This document shows, piece after piece, positions 15,933-24,758 of a DNA stretch of 41,577 nt. Origin of the DNA: CALACW01 sp963627915. Lineage in GTDB: Bacteria; Bacillota; Clostridia; Oscillospirales; Acutalibacteraceae. The DNA is taken from positions 1 through 41,577 of the forward strand of contig CAVGCY010000066.1 of NCBI GenBank assembly GCA_963627915.1, given 5' to 3'. Each line of letters opens with the position of its first letter. Within the stretch, counting starts at the first letter, position 1. The position numbers and the translations under genes are program-made. The notes under the pieces are model-generated. The model ran no database searches, had not been told where the DNA came from, and was given only the letters and a program-made list of their open reading frames with translations.

Positions 15933-17531
15933 ATGGACAAAAAATACGCGATAACGTACGACATCGGAACGACCGGAGTCAAAACATGTGTTTTTGAACT
16001 TTCCGATAAGGTAAAACTTCTCGGAGCAGCCTCCGCCGGATACAAACTTTACATACTCCCCGACGGCGGTGCGGAACAGGACCCCGACGAGTGGTGGGAC
16101 GCTATGTGCCAGACCACAAAAACATCTCTGAAAAAAGCAAAGATAAAGGCTAAAGATATAGAAGGCATCTCGTTCTGCTCTCAGATGCAGGGACTTGTTC
16201 TTGTCGACAAAGAAGGCAAGCCTGTACGCAGAGCCATGAGCTACATGGATCAGCGCGCAAAGGAAGAGCTTAAAAAGGGCATGGCTCACGGAGTTCAGAT
16301 AGCCGGCGCAAGCGTTCCCAGGCTTTTAAAATCGCTTTACTACACCGGCGCGGTTTCTTCCTCGGTAAAAGATCCCGTTTGGAAATATAAATGGGTTGAA
16401 GCTCATGAGCCTGAGGTTTTCGCAAAAACTCATAAATGGCTTGACGTCAAAGAAGCCCTCATCGCAAGAATGACCGGCAATTTTATAATGACGTCCGACT
16501 CTGCATTCGGAACTCTGCTTTACGATATACGTGACGGCAAGCATGACTGGGCTATGCCTATAGTCGACATGATAGGCGTAAAGCATGAGCATCTTGCTCG
16601 TATTATAAAATCAACCGACAAGGCGGGCGTTCTGTCCGAAACGGCGGCGAAGGAACTCGGACTTGAGCCGGGAACGGCCGTATTCGGAGGAGGCGGAGAC
16701 GCTTCTCTTATCGGCGTGGGCGCAGGCGCGGTCGGACTTCATGACACACATATATATCAGGGTACGTCCGGCTGGGTATCAACCGTAGTTGAAAAAAGCA
16801 TGGTTGACACATCCGCAATGATTGCCGCCATCGTCGGAGCGGACAGCAATTCGTTCAATTATTTTGCCGAACTTGAAACGGCGGGCAAATGCCTTGAATG
16901 GGTCAAGGATCATCTCGCGCTCGACGAAATCGGTATTTATCTTAAAAAAGAGCATGTCGCAGAGGGATACGAGGCGCAGTATACAAGTCTTTACGACTAT
17001 ATGTCATACGTCATAGATCAGGTTCCCGCAGGAAGCAACGGCGTAATATTCACGCCCTGGCTTCACGGAAACCGCTGCCCGTTCGAGGATCCCAACGCGC
17101 GCGGAATGTTCTTTAATTTAAGTCTCGAAACAGGAAAATCCGAGATTATCCGTTCCGTCGTTGAGGGCGTATGCTATCATTTAAGATGGTTCCTTGAAAC
17201 CGAAGAGAAAAAGACAAAAACATCCGACGCTATCCGTTTCGTAGGCGGCGGCGCGCTGTCAAAAGTAACGTGCCAGATTCTTTCCGATATTCTCGGCAGA
17301 AAAATTGAAACCGTCGACAATCCGCAGAATGTCGGCGCAGTCGGAGCGGCCGTAGTCGTTGCATGCGGACTCGGACTTATAAAAGATATAACGGAAGCAA
17401 AAAAGCTTATTCCCGCAACAGACGTTTTCTATCCCAATAATAAAAATCACGAAGTATACAATAAATATTTCAACGTCTACAAAGAGCTTTATAATTCAAA
17501 CAAAAAGAATTTTGCGGCACTTAACGGCTGA
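15933..17531 (+). CDS. FGGY-family carbohydrate kinase (xylulokinase-like)
   Basis: A 532-aa sugar kinase that phosphorylates a sugar or polyol with ATP. The N-terminal ATPase motif is YDIGTTGVKTCVFE, the substrate region includes GISFCSQMQG and YMDQRA, and the C-terminal half has VFGGGGDASLIGVGAGAV and RFVGGGALSKVTCQILSDI. The ATG at 15933 is chosen for its GGAGG site; an earlier in-frame start at 15882 would run into recR. It resembles XylB, but xylulose is not proven. It follows recR by 28 bases and may share its transcript. Confidence 0.9.
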   Translation: MDKKYAITYDIGTTGVKTCVFELSDKVKLLGAASAGYKLYILPDGGAEQDPDEWWDAMCQTTKTSLKKAKIKAKDIEGISFCSQMQGLVLVDKEGKPVRRAMSYMDQRAKEELKKGMAHGVQIAGASVPRLLKSLYYTGAVSSSVKDPVWKYKWVEAHEPEVFAKTHKWLDVKEALIARMTGNFIMTSDSAFGTLLYDIRDGKHDWAMPIVDMIGVKHEHLARIIKSTDKAGVLSETAAKELGLEPGTAVFGGGGDASLIGVGAGAVGLHDTHIYQGTSGWVSTVVEKSMVDTSAMIAAIVGADSNSFNYFAELETAGKCLEWVKDHLALDEIGIYLKKEHVAEGYEAQYTSLYDYMSYVIDQVPAGSNGVIFTPWLHGNRCPFEDPNARGMFFNLSLETGKSEIIRSVVEGVCYHLRWFLETEEKKTKTSDAIRFVGGGALSKVTCQILSDILGRKIETVDNPQNVGAVGAAVVVACGLGLIKDITEAKKLIPATDVFYPNNKNHEVYNKYFNVYKELYNSNKKNFAALNG

Positions 17532-17551
17532 GTTTGAAAGGAATCCATTAA

Positions 17552-18466
17552 ATGATAGATATTACAAACGCTTTTAATATTATATATAAGGGCGTCGACC
17601 CCGAAATGAACAAATACGGATTCTCCGCCTGTGCGCCCGACTCGCTTCAAAAGGGAGAAACTCCCCTTTTCACACGCGATAAATCAAGCTATCTTGAATA
17701 CAAGGGCGATAAGGGAACGGTACGTATTCTGTTCAATGAAAACAAATTCCGTTTTCTTGCGGGTGAAGCCGAGGCTTCAAGCACAGACGACAGCGATTTC
17801 AAACTTATTTCGAGTTATCTGTTTATTCCCGACGAATATGACGAAAAGGACATTCGCTCTATCGTCAACGAGATTACGGAAAATCTCAATGAAACCTACA
17901 GCAAAAAGGCTATGTCAAAAAAACAGGCCTCCGATATAAAAGCTCAGGCAACAGTTACAAAATCGCAGGTCAAGAGCGGTTCGCTTCTCTATGACAGCGC
18001 GACACTTGCCGTCAGGCTTTCGGCAATCTATCCCGAACTGAAAGATTATTATAAGGAAAACGTCGCCGAATACGGAGAGTTTTTATGCGAAGAATTTTTC
18101 AATGAAAAGGCCGCTCCGCTTATTATGAATACAATAGAGCAAAACGATCAGCAAAAGATGAAGAAGGTATTTTCCGTCTTAAACGAGATATACAACGACG
18201 GTTCAAACGAGGTTCAGGATGTAATCGCCGTTACTATTCTCGGCAGACTTAATAACGACACCGAGCTTATGCACCGGATTCTTCCGTATCTTGGAGAAAC
18301 GATGCTCGAACCAGTTATGCTTGTAAACAAGTACCTTTCCAAATCCAAAAGCGCAAGAATGCGTCTTGAAAATCCTCCGAAATACAAACCGAAAAAGAAG
18401 AAAAAAAGCGGCGGATTTATGAGCGCGCTTATGGGCGGCGGTCAGGGCGGAAACATGCCCGTATAA
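17552..18466 (+). CDS. Uncharacterised 304-aa cytoplasmic protein
   Basis: Not recognised with certainty. An N-terminal alpha-beta domain (about 1-125, from MIDITNAFNIIYKGVDPEMN) is followed by a helical region (145-270) with LSAIYPELKDYYKENVAEYG and an alpha-solenoid-like look. The tail is extremely basic, then Gly/Met-rich (KPKKKKKSGGFMSALMGGG). No signal peptide or membrane helix. It starts 20 bases after the sugar kinase (AAAGGAA site) and is followed by a strong terminator, so it is probably the last gene of the transcript. Confidence 0.85.
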   Translation: MIDITNAFNIIYKGVDPEMNKYGFSACAPDSLQKGETPLFTRDKSSYLEYKGDKGTVRILFNENKFRFLAGEAEASSTDDSDFKLISSYLFIPDEYDEKDIRSIVNEITENLNETYSKKAMSKKQASDIKAQATVTKSQVKSGSLLYDSATLAVRLSAIYPELKDYYKENVAEYGEFLCEEFFNEKAAPLIMNTIEQNDQQKMKKVFSVLNEIYNDGSNEVQDVIAVTILGRLNNDTELMHRILPYLGETMLEPVMLVNKYLSKSKSARMRLENPPKYKPKKKKKSGGFMSALMGGGQGGNMPV

Positions 18467-18479
18467 AGATGAGAAATCA

Positions 18480-18511
18480 ATCGGACAGCGTACAAGCTGT
18501 CTGATTTTTTT
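18480..18511 (+). terminator. Terminator after the uncharacterised gene
   Basis: A 10-bp stem (18480-18489 with 18496-18505, one G-T pair), a 6-base loop and seven T. It closes the dnaX-side transcript. Confidence 0.93.
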
Positions 18512-18656
18512 CATATTCTATACTGTTTATCGGATAAAAAACACTTTAACAATTATTTGTTTATTTTTAATAAATTTCAGCTTCTGTATACCATTGTTTT
18601 TAATGATTTAACTTTTTGTTCATATTTAATTAACCACTTTGCATACATTCACCCGT

Positions 18657-18662
18657 TATAAT
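18657..18662 (+). promoter_or_regulatory. -10 box of the acyl-CoA synthetase 2 - kor operon
   Basis: A perfect TATAAT 30 bases ahead of the start codon. No good -35 box is visible 16-18 bases upstream, so the promoter may depend on an activator. Only the -10 element is supported. Confidence 0.5.
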
Positions 18663-18692
18663 TAAAGAAAAATTAAAACGGATGTGATAATT

Positions 18693-20351
18693 ATGTTACC
18701 TCCTGCGGGTAAAAACAACTGTTACGAGTTTTTGAAGCTCTGTACCGGAATATATAAGGATGTTGACATGATGCAGCATTTCTCCGTCCGCTATAAAAGA
18801 AGCAGAATTTTCAAGGATATCGACGCGTTAAGCGGATATTTCCAGAAAAAACTCGGTCTTAAAGAGGGCGATGTTTATACCGTTTTCATGCCGACCACGG
18901 TTCAGGGAATAATTGCCTTTTATGCGCTTAACAGTATCGGCGTAATTGTAAATTTTGTTCATCCGCTGATGTCTACGGAATTTTTGAAGGAAACGCTTGA
19001 GGATGTAAACGCCAAGGGCGTTATGGTACTTGACATTCTTTCAAAAGACCATGTTAAGACAATAAACGACAGCGGGCTTCCCTGTCTTATATGCCGTTCG
19101 TCGGACTATTCCGAGGGTATAAAGAAATTCGGGACAAGCGTCGGCGAAAACATAGCTAAAGCAGTTTTTCCGAAATTTAAAAACGCGACGTATTATAAAG
19201 ACGCGCTCGCCGTAAATCTTATTCCCGAACAGCTTACAAATAACTGCGATACTCCCGCCGTTTATCTCAACGGAGGCGGAACGACCGGCAAGAGCAAGAC
19301 GATAAAGCTTACCTCCCGCGCAATAAACGAACTGACTTCAAGAGTATCCGAAATCGATGAAATACATATTCCCGGAGAAGAGGCGGAAATAATCGTACTC
19401 CCGATGTTCCACTGCTTCGGACTGATAATAGCAATTCACATGGCGCTGTGCAATTCGGCAAGAATAATTCCGATGATGCAGTTTGACGCCAAGCTTTTCA
19501 ATAAATTAATGAGGAAAAATCTCATCGTAGGCTTCGGCGGTATTCCGCTTATGTTTGAAAAGCTTATGAGAGAAAAGCATTTCGACGGTCCGTGGCTTAA
19601 AAATGTAAGAATGATGTTCTGCGGCGGCGACGATATAAGCGACGATTTCCTTGATAAGTTTAATTCCTATTTTGAAAAATGGGGAGCTGCCGGACGATTA
19701 AGACAGGGATACGGACTTACCGAAATAGGCTCCGTATGCTGTACCACAACAAATACCGATTATAAACGCGGTTCAATCGGTAAGGCTCTGAACGGAATCA
19801 GGGTCGAGATATGGGACGATGAGCATAACGAGCTTCCCGCCGGCGAAATCGGAGAGATTGCCGTTTCCGGTCCTACCATAATGAGCGGATATTACACAAA
19901 GGACGGTTCTGAGGATCTCGGTCTATATAAGGATAAAGACGGCGTAAAGTGGGTTCTTTCCGGTGACCTTGCATATAAGGACGAGGAGGGCTATCTGTTC
20001 TTCTCCGGCAGAAAGAAAAGAGTTATAATTATTTCCGGGTATAACATCTATCCGAACGATATTGAAAAAAAGGTCGGCGAACTCGATTACATAAAAGACG
20101 TATGCGCCGTTCAGGGCTGGCAAAACGACCGCTCTATAGTAAGACTTTACGTTTCTCTTAAAAAGAATGCGGACAAAACGCAATGCGAAAAAGAAATCAA
20201 AAAAATTTGCGAAGATAATTTCTCGAAATTCTATATTCCCAGGGAAATTATATTCTTAAACGAACTTCCTCAGACTCCGCTTATGAAAGTAGATTTTATG
20301 AAATTAAGTCAGATAAAGCCGAATGATCCGATATATAAACAAAAGAATTAA
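18693..20351 (+). CDS. AMP-dependent acyl-CoA synthetase / ligase 2, first gene of the kor operon
   Basis: A 552-aa adenylate-forming ligase, paralogous to the one at 965-2635 and equally complete: GGGTTGKSKTIKLT (phosphate loop), RQGYGLTEIGSVC, VLSGDLAYKDEEGYLFFSGR, KKRVIIISGYNIYPNDIE and LPQTPLMKVDFMKL with the catalytic lysine. The ATG at 18693 is preferred over the GTG at 18684 because GGATGTGAT (18680-18688, one mismatch to GGAGGTGAT) fits only the ATG. It is 25 bases ahead of the ferredoxin subunit gene, so its acyl-CoA is probably a substrate or product of the oxidoreductase. Which acid it uses is unknown. Confidence 0.92.
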   Translation: MLPPAGKNNCYEFLKLCTGIYKDVDMMQHFSVRYKRSRIFKDIDALSGYFQKKLGLKEGDVYTVFMPTTVQGIIAFYALNSIGVIVNFVHPLMSTEFLKETLEDVNAKGVMVLDILSKDHVKTINDSGLPCLICRSSDYSEGIKKFGTSVGENIAKAVFPKFKNATYYKDALAVNLIPEQLTNNCDTPAVYLNGGGTTGKSKTIKLTSRAINELTSRVSEIDEIHIPGEEAEIIVLPMFHCFGLIIAIHMALCNSARIIPMMQFDAKLFNKLMRKNLIVGFGGIPLMFEKLMREKHFDGPWLKNVRMMFCGGDDISDDFLDKFNSYFEKWGAAGRLRQGYGLTEIGSVCCTTTNTDYKRGSIGKALNGIRVEIWDDEHNELPAGEIGEIAVSGPTIMSGYYTKDGSEDLGLYKDKDGVKWVLSGDLAYKDEEGYLFFSGRKKRVIIISGYNIYPNDIEKKVGELDYIKDVCAVQGWQNDRSIVRLYVSLKKNADKTQCEKEIKKICEDNFSKFYIPREIIFLNELPQTPLMKVDFMKLSQIKPNDPIYKQKN

Positions 20352-20376
20352 TAGAAAACAAAGGAGATGTTCTTAC

Positions 20377-20583
20377 ATGTTAAGGATTAACTCATTTTTA
20401 TGCAAAAGCTGCGGTTACTGCATAAAATTCTGTCCGAAACAAATCCTCAGTATGGGCGGCGAACGAAACAAACGCGGATTCTTTTACCCCTCGCTTACAG
20501 ACAGTGATAAATGTCTGTCCTGCGCCGTATGCGCAGTCGTATGTCCCGAGGGGGCAATAGAACTTAACGGGGAGGATGAGTAA
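20377..20583 (+). CDS. korD: 2-oxoacid:ferredoxin oxidoreductase delta subunit (2x[4Fe-4S] ferredoxin)
   Basis: A 68-aa ferredoxin with two CxxCxxC...C clusters: CKSCGYCIKFCPKQ and CLSCAVCAVVCPEG. It carries electrons for the 2-oxoacid oxidoreductase encoded by the next three genes. The ATG at 20377 has AAGGAG 9 bases upstream. Its stop lies just before the alpha subunit start. Confidence 0.92.
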   Translation: MLRINSFLCKSCGYCIKFCPKQILSMGGERNKRGFFYPSLTDSDKCLSCAVCAVVCPEGAIELNGEDE

Positions 20584-20584
20584 A

Positions 20585-21664
20585 ATGAGCGAAAAACGTT
20601 TCATGAAAGGCAATGAAGCCATAGCGGAAGCGGCTGTCAGAGGCGGCTGCAGATTTTTTGCGGGCTACCCCATAACTCCGCAGAACGAAATTCCCGAATA
20701 TCTGTCGTGGAGATTGCCCGAAGTCGGCGGTTCATTCGTACAGGGCGAAAGCGAAATAGCGTCCGTTAACATGGTATACGGAGCGGCAGCAATGGGAACA
20801 AGAGCAATGACAAGCTCATCCGGTCCGGGCATCAGCTTGAAAGCGGAGGGTATCTCCTATTTAGCGGCGGCAATGCTCCCCGCATTGATAGTTAATATAA
20901 GCAGAGGCGGTCCCGGCCTCGGTTCCATACAACCGGCGCAGTCGGATTATTTACAGGCGACGAAGGCTCTCGGACACGGCGGATTTCACGCAATGGTTTT
21001 TGCGCCCAATTCGGCGCAGGAGGCTTGCGATATAGTTTATGAATCATTCGAATACGCCGAGCGCGACAGAAACCCCGTGCTTGTTCTGATGGACGGATGC
21101 CTCGGAAATATCATGGAGGAAGTCGAACTTCCCGAAATGAAAGAAGTCAAGTACGAGGACGTTCCCGAATGGAGTCTTTCAAGAAGAAACGGCAGAGATT
21201 ATCAGGGTAATATAACGCCTATTTACACGGAGCCGATTCTCGAGGGGCTTAACGCAATGGCAGGCGAAATGTACAAAGACTGGGAAGAAAACGACGTTAA
21301 GGTCGAGGAATTTATGGTCGATGACGCGGAATATGTCGTAGTCGCATACGGAATCGCGTCGAGAGTATCAAAAGAAGCCGTTATTAATTTAAGGGAAAAA
21401 GGTATAAAAATAGGATTAATCAGACCGATAACTCTTTTCCCGTTCCCGAAAAAGAGTATTAAAAATCTTGACTATAACCGCGTTAAGGGCATTATAGATA
21501 TTGAAATGACTATTCCTGCTCAGATGCGCGAGGATATCGAGCTTCAGGTTATGGGCAGATGTCCGGTATACGAATACGGCAGAAGCGGCGGATGTCTGCT
21601 TGACGACGACGGCGTAAGAGAAGCTATCGAAAATATAGTTTGCGGAGGCGGAGAAAATGACTGA
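20585..21664 (+). CDS. korA: 2-oxoacid:ferredoxin oxidoreductase alpha subunit (KorA/VorB)
   Basis: A 359-aa subunit of the TPP- and ferredoxin-dependent enzyme that interconverts a 2-oxo acid + CoA with acyl-CoA + CO2. Motifs: FFAGYPITPQNEIPEY, QGESEIASVNMVYGAAAMG, TSSSGPGISLKAEG and RGGPGLGSIQPAQSDY. The ATG at 20585 is preferred over 20576, where the GGGGAGG site abuts the start codon. Automated annotation often calls such proteins VorB, but 2-oxoglutarate, 2-oxoisovalerate and related acids cannot be told apart here. It overlaps korB by 8 bases. Confidence 0.92.
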   Translation: MSEKRFMKGNEAIAEAAVRGGCRFFAGYPITPQNEIPEYLSWRLPEVGGSFVQGESEIASVNMVYGAAAMGTRAMTSSSGPGISLKAEGISYLAAAMLPALIVNISRGGPGLGSIQPAQSDYLQATKALGHGGFHAMVFAPNSAQEACDIVYESFEYAERDRNPVLVLMDGCLGNIMEEVELPEMKEVKYEDVPEWSLSRRNGRDYQGNITPIYTEPILEGLNAMAGEMYKDWEENDVKVEEFMVDDAEYVVVAYGIASRVSKEAVINLREKGIKIGLIRPITLFPFPKKSIKNLDYNRVKGIIDIEMTIPAQMREDIELQVMGRCPVYEYGRSGGCLLDDDGVREAIENIVCGGGEND

Positions 21665-22400
21665 ATATAAAAGATCCAAACTTATAGCGGACTCTCCGAG
21701 CGGTTACTGCCCCGGATGTCTGCACTCTCTTGCCACGAAGCTTATCGCGGAAGTTACGGAAGAAATGGGACAGGCGGATAATTCATTAAACGTTATCTCC
21801 GTAGGATGTTCCGCTCTTAATATTCTCTACTGGGGCGGAGATTTTCTCTCTGTTGCTCACGGCAGAGCTCCCGCGGCGGCAACGGGCATCAAGCGTTCAA
21901 ATCCCGAGCGTCTTGTTTTCGCTTATCAGGGCGACGGCGACCTTGCGGCAATCGGACTTGCGGAAATTATTTCGGCGGCAAACAGAGGCGAACATTTTAC
22001 AGTAATATTTGCCAACAATCAGACTTACGGCATGACGGGCGGTCAGATGGCTCCCACTACTCTTATCGGACAGAAAACAACTACGTCCGTATACGGCAGA
22101 GATCCCGCGACAACGGGATATCCGTTTAAAATGTGCGAACTTATTTCACAGCTTGAGGCTCCCGCATATGTCGCAAGATTCGCTTTAAATTCGCCTAAGG
22201 GCATTATGGACGCAAAAAAAGGAATCAGAAAAGCGTTTGAATATCAGATGGCTGACAAGGGATTTACATTCGTTGAACTTCTTACGAACTGCCCGACAAA
22301 CTGGAAGATGACTCCCCTTCAGACGCTTGACTATATGAATACAAATACGATTCCGTACTTTAAACCCGGAATATATAAGGATAAGGAGGCGGACAAATAA
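21657..22400 (+). CDS. korB: 2-oxoacid:ferredoxin oxidoreductase beta subunit (TPP-binding)
   Basis: A 247-aa subunit with YCPGCLHSLATKL at the start (CPGCxH, typical of beta subunits) and the thiamine pyrophosphate motif GDGDLAAIGLAEI ending in FANNQTYGMTGGQMAPTT. It overlaps the alpha gene by 8 bases and the gamma gene by 1 base (TAATG), so stoichiometric translation is likely. Confidence 0.93.
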   Translation: MTEYKRSKLIADSPSGYCPGCLHSLATKLIAEVTEEMGQADNSLNVISVGCSALNILYWGGDFLSVAHGRAPAAATGIKRSNPERLVFAYQGDGDLAAIGLAEIISAANRGEHFTVIFANNQTYGMTGGQMAPTTLIGQKTTTSVYGRDPATTGYPFKMCELISQLEAPAYVARFALNSPKGIMDAKKGIRKAFEYQMADKGFTFVELLTNCPTNWKMTPLQTLDYMNTNTIPYFKPGIYKDKEADK

Positions 22401-22951
22401 TGAAAAGCTCATTTGTTTTTTCAGGCTCGGGCGGTCAGGGCATTATGAGCGCGGGAATCATGCTCGCGCATACCGCAATTGACATGGGCAAGCATGCCAC
22501 TTACCTGCCTGAGTACGGCCCCGAACAGCGCGGAGGCAGCGCAAAATGCACCGTCGTAATCAGCGACGACCCGATTATTTCTCCTCTTCCGAAGCATTGC
22601 GACAATCTTATAGCATTAAACGCTCTTGCCTACGCAAAGTTCGGTGATGACATTAAGGAGGGCGGACTTCTGCTTGCAAATTCAAACAGAATTTCGGACG
22701 GACTCGACAGAACGGACGTAACGGTTATTTCCGCACCCGTAGATGATATTTCGCTTGAAGTCGGCTCATCAAAAGCTGCAAATATTATTCTGTTGGGTAT
22801 TCTTATCGGAGCTACGGATATCGTATCGAAGGATACGCTTATACTCTCGCTTGAGGATAAATTCAAAGACAAAAAGCCCGAAATTCTCGAAATGAATCTG
22901 AAGGCTCTCGACAAGGGAATCGAACTGGGCAAACAGGCAAAGAAAAAATAA
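22400..22951 (+). CDS. korC: 2-oxoacid:ferredoxin oxidoreductase gamma subunit
   Basis: A 183-aa subunit beginning FSGSGGQGIMSAGIMLAHTA and continuing with YLPEYGPEQRGGSAKCTVVI and HCDNLIALN, the standard gamma-domain pattern. It completes a delta-alpha-beta-gamma set. Confidence 0.93.
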   Translation: MKSSFVFSGSGGQGIMSAGIMLAHTAIDMGKHATYLPEYGPEQRGGSAKCTVVISDDPIISPLPKHCDNLIALNALAYAKFGDDIKEGGLLLANSNRISDGLDRTDVTVISAPVDDISLEVGSSKAANIILLGILIGATDIVSKDTLILSLEDKFKDKKPEILEMNLKALDKGIELGKQAKKK

Positions 22952-22965
22952 CGGAGGTTAATACT

Positions 22966-23298
22966 ATGGCAAAAATAGGTTTAGGCTGCTGGGCAGGTAA
23001 AATTTCTGTCAGAATAGCCAGAGGCGAAGTTAAATTTAAAATAGAGGACGACAACGGCGAGTACAAAATCACAACAGACCTACCCGGAGCATTAAAGAGC
23101 GCGAAAATCTCGTTTACGGACCTTAAGGAAGAACCCGACGGCAAAACAATTTCGGGAAAAGGCACAATTTCGGTTCTCCCCGGCAGAAAGCTTGAGGGCG
23201 CGTTTACATTTGAGGACAACACATTTACGGGCGAAATCAAAGCTCCCGTTGTAGGTAAGATCAGAATCACCGACGGTCACCGCATAGACTCGTTCTGA
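22966..23298 (+). CDS. Small all-beta protein ending the kor operon, unknown function
   Basis: A 110-aa protein starting MAKIGLGCWAGKISVRIARG. Alternating polar and hydrophobic residues and many Gly/Asp turns suggest an all-beta fold; one Cys (position 8). No signal peptide. GGAGG lies 8 bases before the ATG, 14 bases after korC and before a strong terminator, so it is co-expressed with the oxidoreductase. No family recognised. Confidence 0.85.
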   Translation: MAKIGLGCWAGKISVRIARGEVKFKIEDDNGEYKITTDLPGALKSAKISFTDLKEEPDGKTISGKGTISVLPGRKLEGAFTFEDNTFTGEIKAPVVGKIRITDGHRIDSF

Positions 23299-23316
23299 TT
23301 TTCCGAAATACAAAAT

Positions 23317-23352
23317 CCCGCGCAGATTTTTCATCTGCGCGGGTGTTGTTTT
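23317..23352 (+). terminator. Terminator of the acyl-CoA synthetase 2 - kor operon
   Basis: An 11-bp perfect stem (CCCGCGCAGAT with ATCTGCGCGGG) with a 5-base loop, followed by TGTTGTTTT. Confidence 0.9.
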
Positions 23353-23401
23353 GCTGTTTAAGTGTAAAATAAAAGCTGAAAAACATTTTAACGAATAATT
23401 G

Positions 23402-24148
23402 TTACATTATAACTAAAATAAAAAAGCCTAAAATAAAAATATTAAGTTCAGAAAAAAAATTGACCTGACTGTTTGAAAGAAATTTGTTTTCTATACGTTC
23501 GGCTTGTTCATTACAACAAACAGGCTTATCACCGATTTTACCGCACTTTTTACATCTGTATTTTTTTTGTAATGTATCACCTAATATACTGTCAATCACC
23601 ATCCCAAAGAACCCAAGAAAAATAATTAGACAAATATCATTTATACTATATTCATTATTAATAAGTACATTTGTAATAAAAAAAGCTAACGCAATATAAA
23701 TTGAAGCAAAAAATCCTACTGCCGTTCCTATCAAGCTTACGCCTCCGGAAATTCCGCGTTCAGTACTCCTGAATTTTGTTATCGAATAAACTCTTTTTGC
23801 ATATTTTGAACCTACAGTCGAAGCTAAAGTATCGCTCATACTTTCTGCTAACATTGCACAGTATAAAACAAAAAACTCTTTTTTCTTAACAATTATAAAA
23901 AGGATAAGCGAAACAAAAGCAAAAATAAAATTAACGAAAACCTGCAGTCCGGAACGTTTTTCATTTTTATTTTTTTCTGTGATTTTTTCGACTATTGTAG
24001 TACCGACAAAATATATTAGAAGAATTATGTATGCACTTAAATTTAAAAAGAAAACGATTACTCCCACAATATATGCAAGCACTATGGCTTTTTTATTTAA
24101 CGCACCTGTTTTATATGCGAACAACGCTAATAGACAATTTATAATCAT
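23402..24148 (-). CDS. DUF92 family membrane protein (VTE6 / phytyl-phosphate kinase-like)
   Basis: A 248-aa membrane protein with about six helices and DUF92 hallmarks: AMLAESMSDTLASTVG, RGISGGVSLIGT and FGMVIDSILGDTLQKKY. A loop carries CKKCGKIGDKPVCC, a possible metal site. The plant and cyanobacterial DUF92 member VTE6 turns phytyl phosphate into the diphosphate, so a CTP-dependent prenyl-phosphate kinase is the best guess. It is the last gene of the operon, overlapping the VTE5-like gene by ATGA, which matches the two-step VTE5-VTE6 pathway. It is much more AT-rich than the flanks. Confidence 0.85.
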   Translation of the reverse strand: MIINCLLALFAYKTGALNKKAIVLAYIVGVIVFFLNLSAYIILLIYFVGTTIVEKITEKNKNEKRSGLQVFVNFIFAFVSLILFIIVKKKEFFVLYCAMLAESMSDTLASTVGSKYAKRVYSITKFRSTERGISGGVSLIGTAVGFFASIYIALAFFITNVLINNEYSINDICLIIFLGFFGMVIDSILGDTLQKKYRCKKCGKIGDKPVCCNEQAERIENKFLSNSQVNFFSELNIFILGFFILVIM

Positions 24149-24744
24149 ATATTTTTTATAACAATCAATAAATCAAACACAATAAGCGGAACAAAAAGAT
24201 TATCATATTCAGGAAAAACAAATGCTTCCGTTAATGCAGAAATTAAAGCAACAAGAATTAACAGCAATATGTTTATTTTATTGATGAATAAAATAATAAG
24301 AATAATAAAACTTACAATAAAAAAGACACAGCTTCCTATAAAGGTTCGGGTTCCGTTTATATTCTTTTTAAGCTGATACGTATGTCCGACAATAGCGGCA
24401 AGAGCGTCAGAATAACCAAGAATAAGAACAGAAGCCGTTGCATAAGGAATAAACGGTCTGAAATAATAGCTAAAAACGGTCATAAGAGCAAGAGAAAGAC
24501 AAAAAAGCCCCATCCCTATTTTAAAATTATACTTTTTCCTCATAAAAAAAATAATTAAAGCACAAATAATAGGACCTGCCCATAAGAATTCACAATCAAG
24601 AAACTGCAAACGAATAAACCACCATGAAGCCATTAAAATATACATTATCTTTCTTACATAAAATTGCGAAAAAAACTTTCCTAATACTACGCAAACAGCA
24701 ATAACAATAACAACATAAGAAACCGAAATTAAATAAGCAATCAT
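24145..24744 (-). CDS. VTE5 / dolichol kinase-like membrane enzyme (prenol kinase)
   Basis: A 199-aa membrane protein with about six helices. The conserved motifs of the phytol/dolichol kinase (CDP-transferase-like) family are GYSDALAAIVG, then GTRTFIGSCVFF and ALTEAFVFPEYDNLFVPL. In characterised relatives the activity is CTP-dependent phosphorylation of a polyprenol such as phytol or dolichol; the alcohol here is unknown. It overlaps the DUF92 gene by 4 bases, so product hand-over is plausible. AAAGGG lies ahead of the ATG. Confidence 0.83.
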   Translation of the reverse strand: MIAYLISVSYVVIVIAVCVVLGKFFSQFYVRKIMYILMASWWFIRLQFLDCEFLWAGPIICALIIFFMRKKYNFKIGMGLFCLSLALMTVFSYYFRPFIPYATASVLILGYSDALAAIVGHTYQLKKNINGTRTFIGSCVFFIVSFIILIILFINKINILLLILVALISALTEAFVFPEYDNLFVPLIVFDLLIVIKNI

Positions 24745-24758
24745 TGCGCGTTATCCCT

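Noticed and set aside
20323..20376. Longer start for the ferredoxin subunit
   Set aside because: It runs back into acyl-CoA synthetase 2; the ATG at 20377 has AAGGAG and begins directly before the ferredoxin fold.
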